64,000 nucleotides of DNA from Bolinopsis microptera (Eukaryota > Ctenophora > Tentaculata > Lobata > Bolinopsidae), in assembly GCF_026151205.1 (NCBI RefSeq), contig NC_087073.1, positions 3,555,001 to 3,619,000 on the forward strand, in the 5' to 3' direction. Of the stretch, positions 61,532-64,000 are shown in pieces; within the stretch, counting starts at the first letter, position 1; each line of letters starts with the position of its first letter. The notes under the pieces are model-generated. The model had not been told where the DNA came from. It did not search any database and saw nothing but the letters and a program-made list of their open reading frames with translations. The position numbers and the translations under genes are program-made.

Positions 61532-62461
61532 TCACCCCCATGCCATAAGTTTACCCCCATGCTCACAGGGAGTCATTTTCCACGAAATTGCGTTGGCTGG
61601 ACTAGGTTTCAGCTCAGATCCCTTTCGTAGAGTGTACTTTCCGGAGTATGTCTCGTACGTTATACCTCCGCAATCTGGGAGCATTTTCTGATATTACACC
61701 GAATCATCTTATAAAAGCTTTAACTTTCTAAAAAAGGCTCTGGGAGGAAAGTGAAACGTTTAGTAAAAAGGAAAAATATAACTAACCGGATCGTTGGGGA
61801 CATTGAGCTACAGCATCAGAGAGAGTATCGAACTTGGCTTGTCCGTTACTGTAACCACTGAGATACTTGCCATTATACTGTATATAGGGATTCATTTTCC
61901 ATGAAATTTCGTTTGATGGACTAGCTTTCAGCTCGGACCCCTTTCGTAGAGTGTACTTATTGGAGTAAGTCTCGTACGTTATCCCTCCGCAATCTGGGAT
62001 ATTCTCATATTGCACGAAATTCTTAAATCTCATGAAATCTATGGGTTTCTGAGATTAGCTCTGGGAGGGAATTAAAACCTTCTGTAAAATAGAAAATAAA
62101 ACTAACCAGGTCGTCTGGGACACTCGGACTCTGCATCGTATAGAGTATCGAACCAGGCCGTTCCGATAGTGATATCACTGTAACCACTTAGGTATTTGTC
62201 ACGATACATACACCGTCCCCAGTAACCTGAAGTTTTCAAGTTGTAGTACATTAAGTTTGTTATCATCTTTATTTTTGGTCATACATTCGGATGCCTATGG
62301 CACTGTCGTGGCACTCTCTTGAACAGACTGAGGGGAACTGTTCTTCTTCAGACCAGGTGATCAATATCTTATGGTACAAAAATCAAAATGAATTGTATGG
62401 GTTGAATATTACCTGCATTAGCAAGGTGGAGAGCGAGACTCAAAGCTACGAAAAGTAACAT
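61532..62461 (-). CDS. Secreted lectin-like protein, copy 2 (short form, about 172 aa)
   Basis: Exons 62461-62413 (signal peptide MLLFVALSLALHLANA), 62226-62107 (GKYLSGY-type module, DKYLSGYSDITIG), 61993-61787 (DCGGITYETYSNKYTLRKGS then YNGKYLSGYSNGQAKFD, two modules fused without an intron) and 61674-61567 (DCGGITYETYSGKYTLRKGS). Reading on past the last donor gives a short tail and a TGA at 61532-61534, 173 codons in all; splicing to a further exon is possible but none was found. Compared with copy 1 it lacks the galactose-binding sandwiches and Cys modules and is made only of two pairs of the small modules. It shares the promoter of copy 1. Probably expressed; the 3' end is the uncertain part. 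Confidence 0.6.
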
Positions 62462-62670
62462 AATGTAAGGGATCGAAAATAAAATTAGAAATTAATAAAT
62501 GCACTTTCTGTCAGTGTCCTATTTAACCGTGGTGTCTGCACATGCTGCTGCTGTGCTGTTTGAGAAAATGTCTGTTTATCAACATTGCATCAGTCTTGTA
62601 TTAATGAAAGGATAATGATTATGATTGACCGAATTCAGAATTTTCGGCACGATCGTTTACCGCACTCACA
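62462..62670 (-). promoter_or_regulatory. Promoter of lectin-like copy 2
   Basis: Matches the copy 1 promoter, with the forkhead-like site complement at 62569-62583 and the CATGAGTGTGAGTGCGGTAAA block at about 62655-62678. A short extra stretch (TGCTGCTGCTGTGC) lies between the TATA-like box and the forkhead-like site. Confidence 0.55.
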
Positions 62671-63256
62671 CTCATGATATGTAGGGAAATTATTTGACTA
62701 ACTAGAGTGTGCAACCTGGACTCTAGTTCGACACGTACCGAAGTTCGACAGGGGTGATTTAATTTCTGGCGAACTTAAGTTGTCAAACTAGAGTGCGTGT
62801 CGAACTAGAGCACGTGAATCTAAATTAAACGCTATAAAAACACTTATATTATCAATTCTCTTTTATTGCGCCATTGATACTCATTAACATAGGCATTGGC
62901 ATAACATATTACACAATATATCGTCCACATTACTGACACAGTAGCTGGCTAATGTTCCGTTGAACCGTTCGAAATTAATTGAATGAAAATTACTCGGTTT
63001 TCTAACTTCGTCATGATTCTTTCGAGCTTACTCCTTTGTCACATTTCATGAGTGTGAGTGCGGTAAATTAACGTTATGAAAATTCGGTCAATCATCATCA
63101 TTATTATAGTCATTATTATACTCTCGTTAATTCAAAGCTCATTATAATGGTGATAAACAGACAGTTTCTCAAACCGTGCTTCCAGTTCTTAGGAAACCGA
63201 CAGAAATAAAAAGGTAAATCAATTAATTTCTAATTCTATTTTCGATCCATTACATT

Positions 63257-63780
63257 ATGTTACTTTTCGTAACTTTGAGTCTCGCTCTCCACCTTGCTGG
63301 TGCAGGTAATATTCAACCATTACAATCCATTTTGTACCATAAGATATTGATCACCTGGTCTGAGGAAGAACAGCTCCCCTCAGTCTCAATAATTTCAAGA
63401 GAGTACCGCGACAGTGTCCAGTGTCATCGGGATCCGGATGTATGATCAAAAATAAAGATGATAACAAACTTAATGTAAAAACTAAAACAACTTGAAAACT
63501 TCAGGTTACTGGGGACGGTGTATGTATCATGACAGATACCTTAGTGGTTAGTTTTCTTTTCTATTTTACAAAAGGTTTTAATTCCCTCTATTCTTATAAA
63601 CCCATAGATTTCATGAGATTCAAGGAATTTGTGTTATATCAGACAATGCTCCCAGATTGCAGAGGGATAACGAACAAACTACAAGCCATACTCCGGAAAG
63701 TACACTCTACGAAAGGGGTCCAAGCTGATCATTATATCCATTTTAAGCGATTACATTACATTAAGCATTTTTTACTATCA
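63257..63780 (+). pseudogene. Lectin-like copy 3, decayed, head to head with copy 2
   Basis: First exon 63257-63305 reads MLLFVTLSLALHLAGA and splices like the others. The second exon (63505-63546) starts GYWGRCMYHDRYLS as in copy 2 but jumps straight to the intron after AGTGGTTA: 78 bp between two GGTTA words are missing. The third (from 63656) starts DCRGIT and then carries a short insertion that shifts the frame, so the KYTLRKGS part is out of phase. Intron 1 still matches copy 2 well. A gene fossil with a largely intact promoter (63040-63256, forkhead-like site 63151-63163). Confidence 0.7.
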
Positions 63781-64000
63781 TGATTTTAAATTTTCAAGAA
63801 AACCAGTCCCGAGCATGAGGAACTGACTTTGCTTTTTAAAGCCCGTTAAATTAATAACAGCGAGGCTGTGAGTTATAAGTCGTCCTGATTCTTATGTTAC
63901 CCCCACGGATGAGGGCATTTGGCGTAAGGATTTACTAGGTGCTAAATTTGCACCAAGTGGTTATATTTTTCGATCGAATTTTATAATTACTACAAATTAA
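63781..64000. other. Right-edge sequence
   Basis: Nothing recognised. Confidence 0.3.

Overview
The window is animal nuclear DNA: AT-rich, with short exons separated by GT..AG introns, single-exon shadows of several metazoan gene families, and heavy loads of LINEs, MITEs and one Ty3/gypsy element. Domain content (kringle plus fucolectin, multi-module secreted lectin-like proteins, class A GPCR, ALIX, GATE-16, RDH-like SDR, bHLH) fits an early-branching metazoan such as a cnidarian, but the sequence alone does not settle the phylum.

Layout. 1-253: 3' end of a membrane protein (+). 1404-4132: four-exon GATE-16/GABARAPL2 autophagy gene (-), rebuilt here from exons too short to show as long ORFs. 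4983-9452: a pair of long inverted repeats enclosing a LINE tail and a hAT MITE. 9.9-19.6 kb: nested transposons: GC-rich palindromic repeats, a 3.7-kb RTE-type LINE (8-bp target duplication) that itself holds a TTAA/piggyBac-type hairpin MITE, and a whole-looking Ty3/gypsy element with identical 137-bp LTRs. 21217-22671: three-exon retinol-dehydrogenase-like SDR (+). 23056-43615: ALIX/PDCD6IP (+), about 20 exons, with two mutually exclusive proline-rich last exons. Intron 7 of ALIX holds a complete secreted kringle-fucolectin gene on the opposite strand (26649-29535); intron 3 holds a minisatellite in which nearly every unit has a CACGTG E-box; later introns hold two TIR-bounded composite elements with LINEs inside. 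46230-48156: a class B bHLH(-Zip) transcription factor (-). 51349-54207: eight-exon secreted lectin-like protein built of phase-1 modules (-); related shorter copies lie at 61532-62461 (-) and 63257-63780 (+, decayed), arranged head to head and sharing a promoter with the big gene. 58684-59859: atypical rhodopsin-family GPCR (+).

Functional links: ALIX (ESCRT-III/TSG101 adaptor) and GATE-16 (Atg8 family) both act in endosome/autophagosome traffic; the kringle-fucolectin protein and the lectin-like family are secreted, probably sugar-binding. The most interesting points are the ALIX alternative last exons, only one of which carries a PTAP (TSG101-binding type) motif, the antisense nested secreted gene, the two G-run-tipped TIR elements, and the lectin-like family with a conserved promoter.
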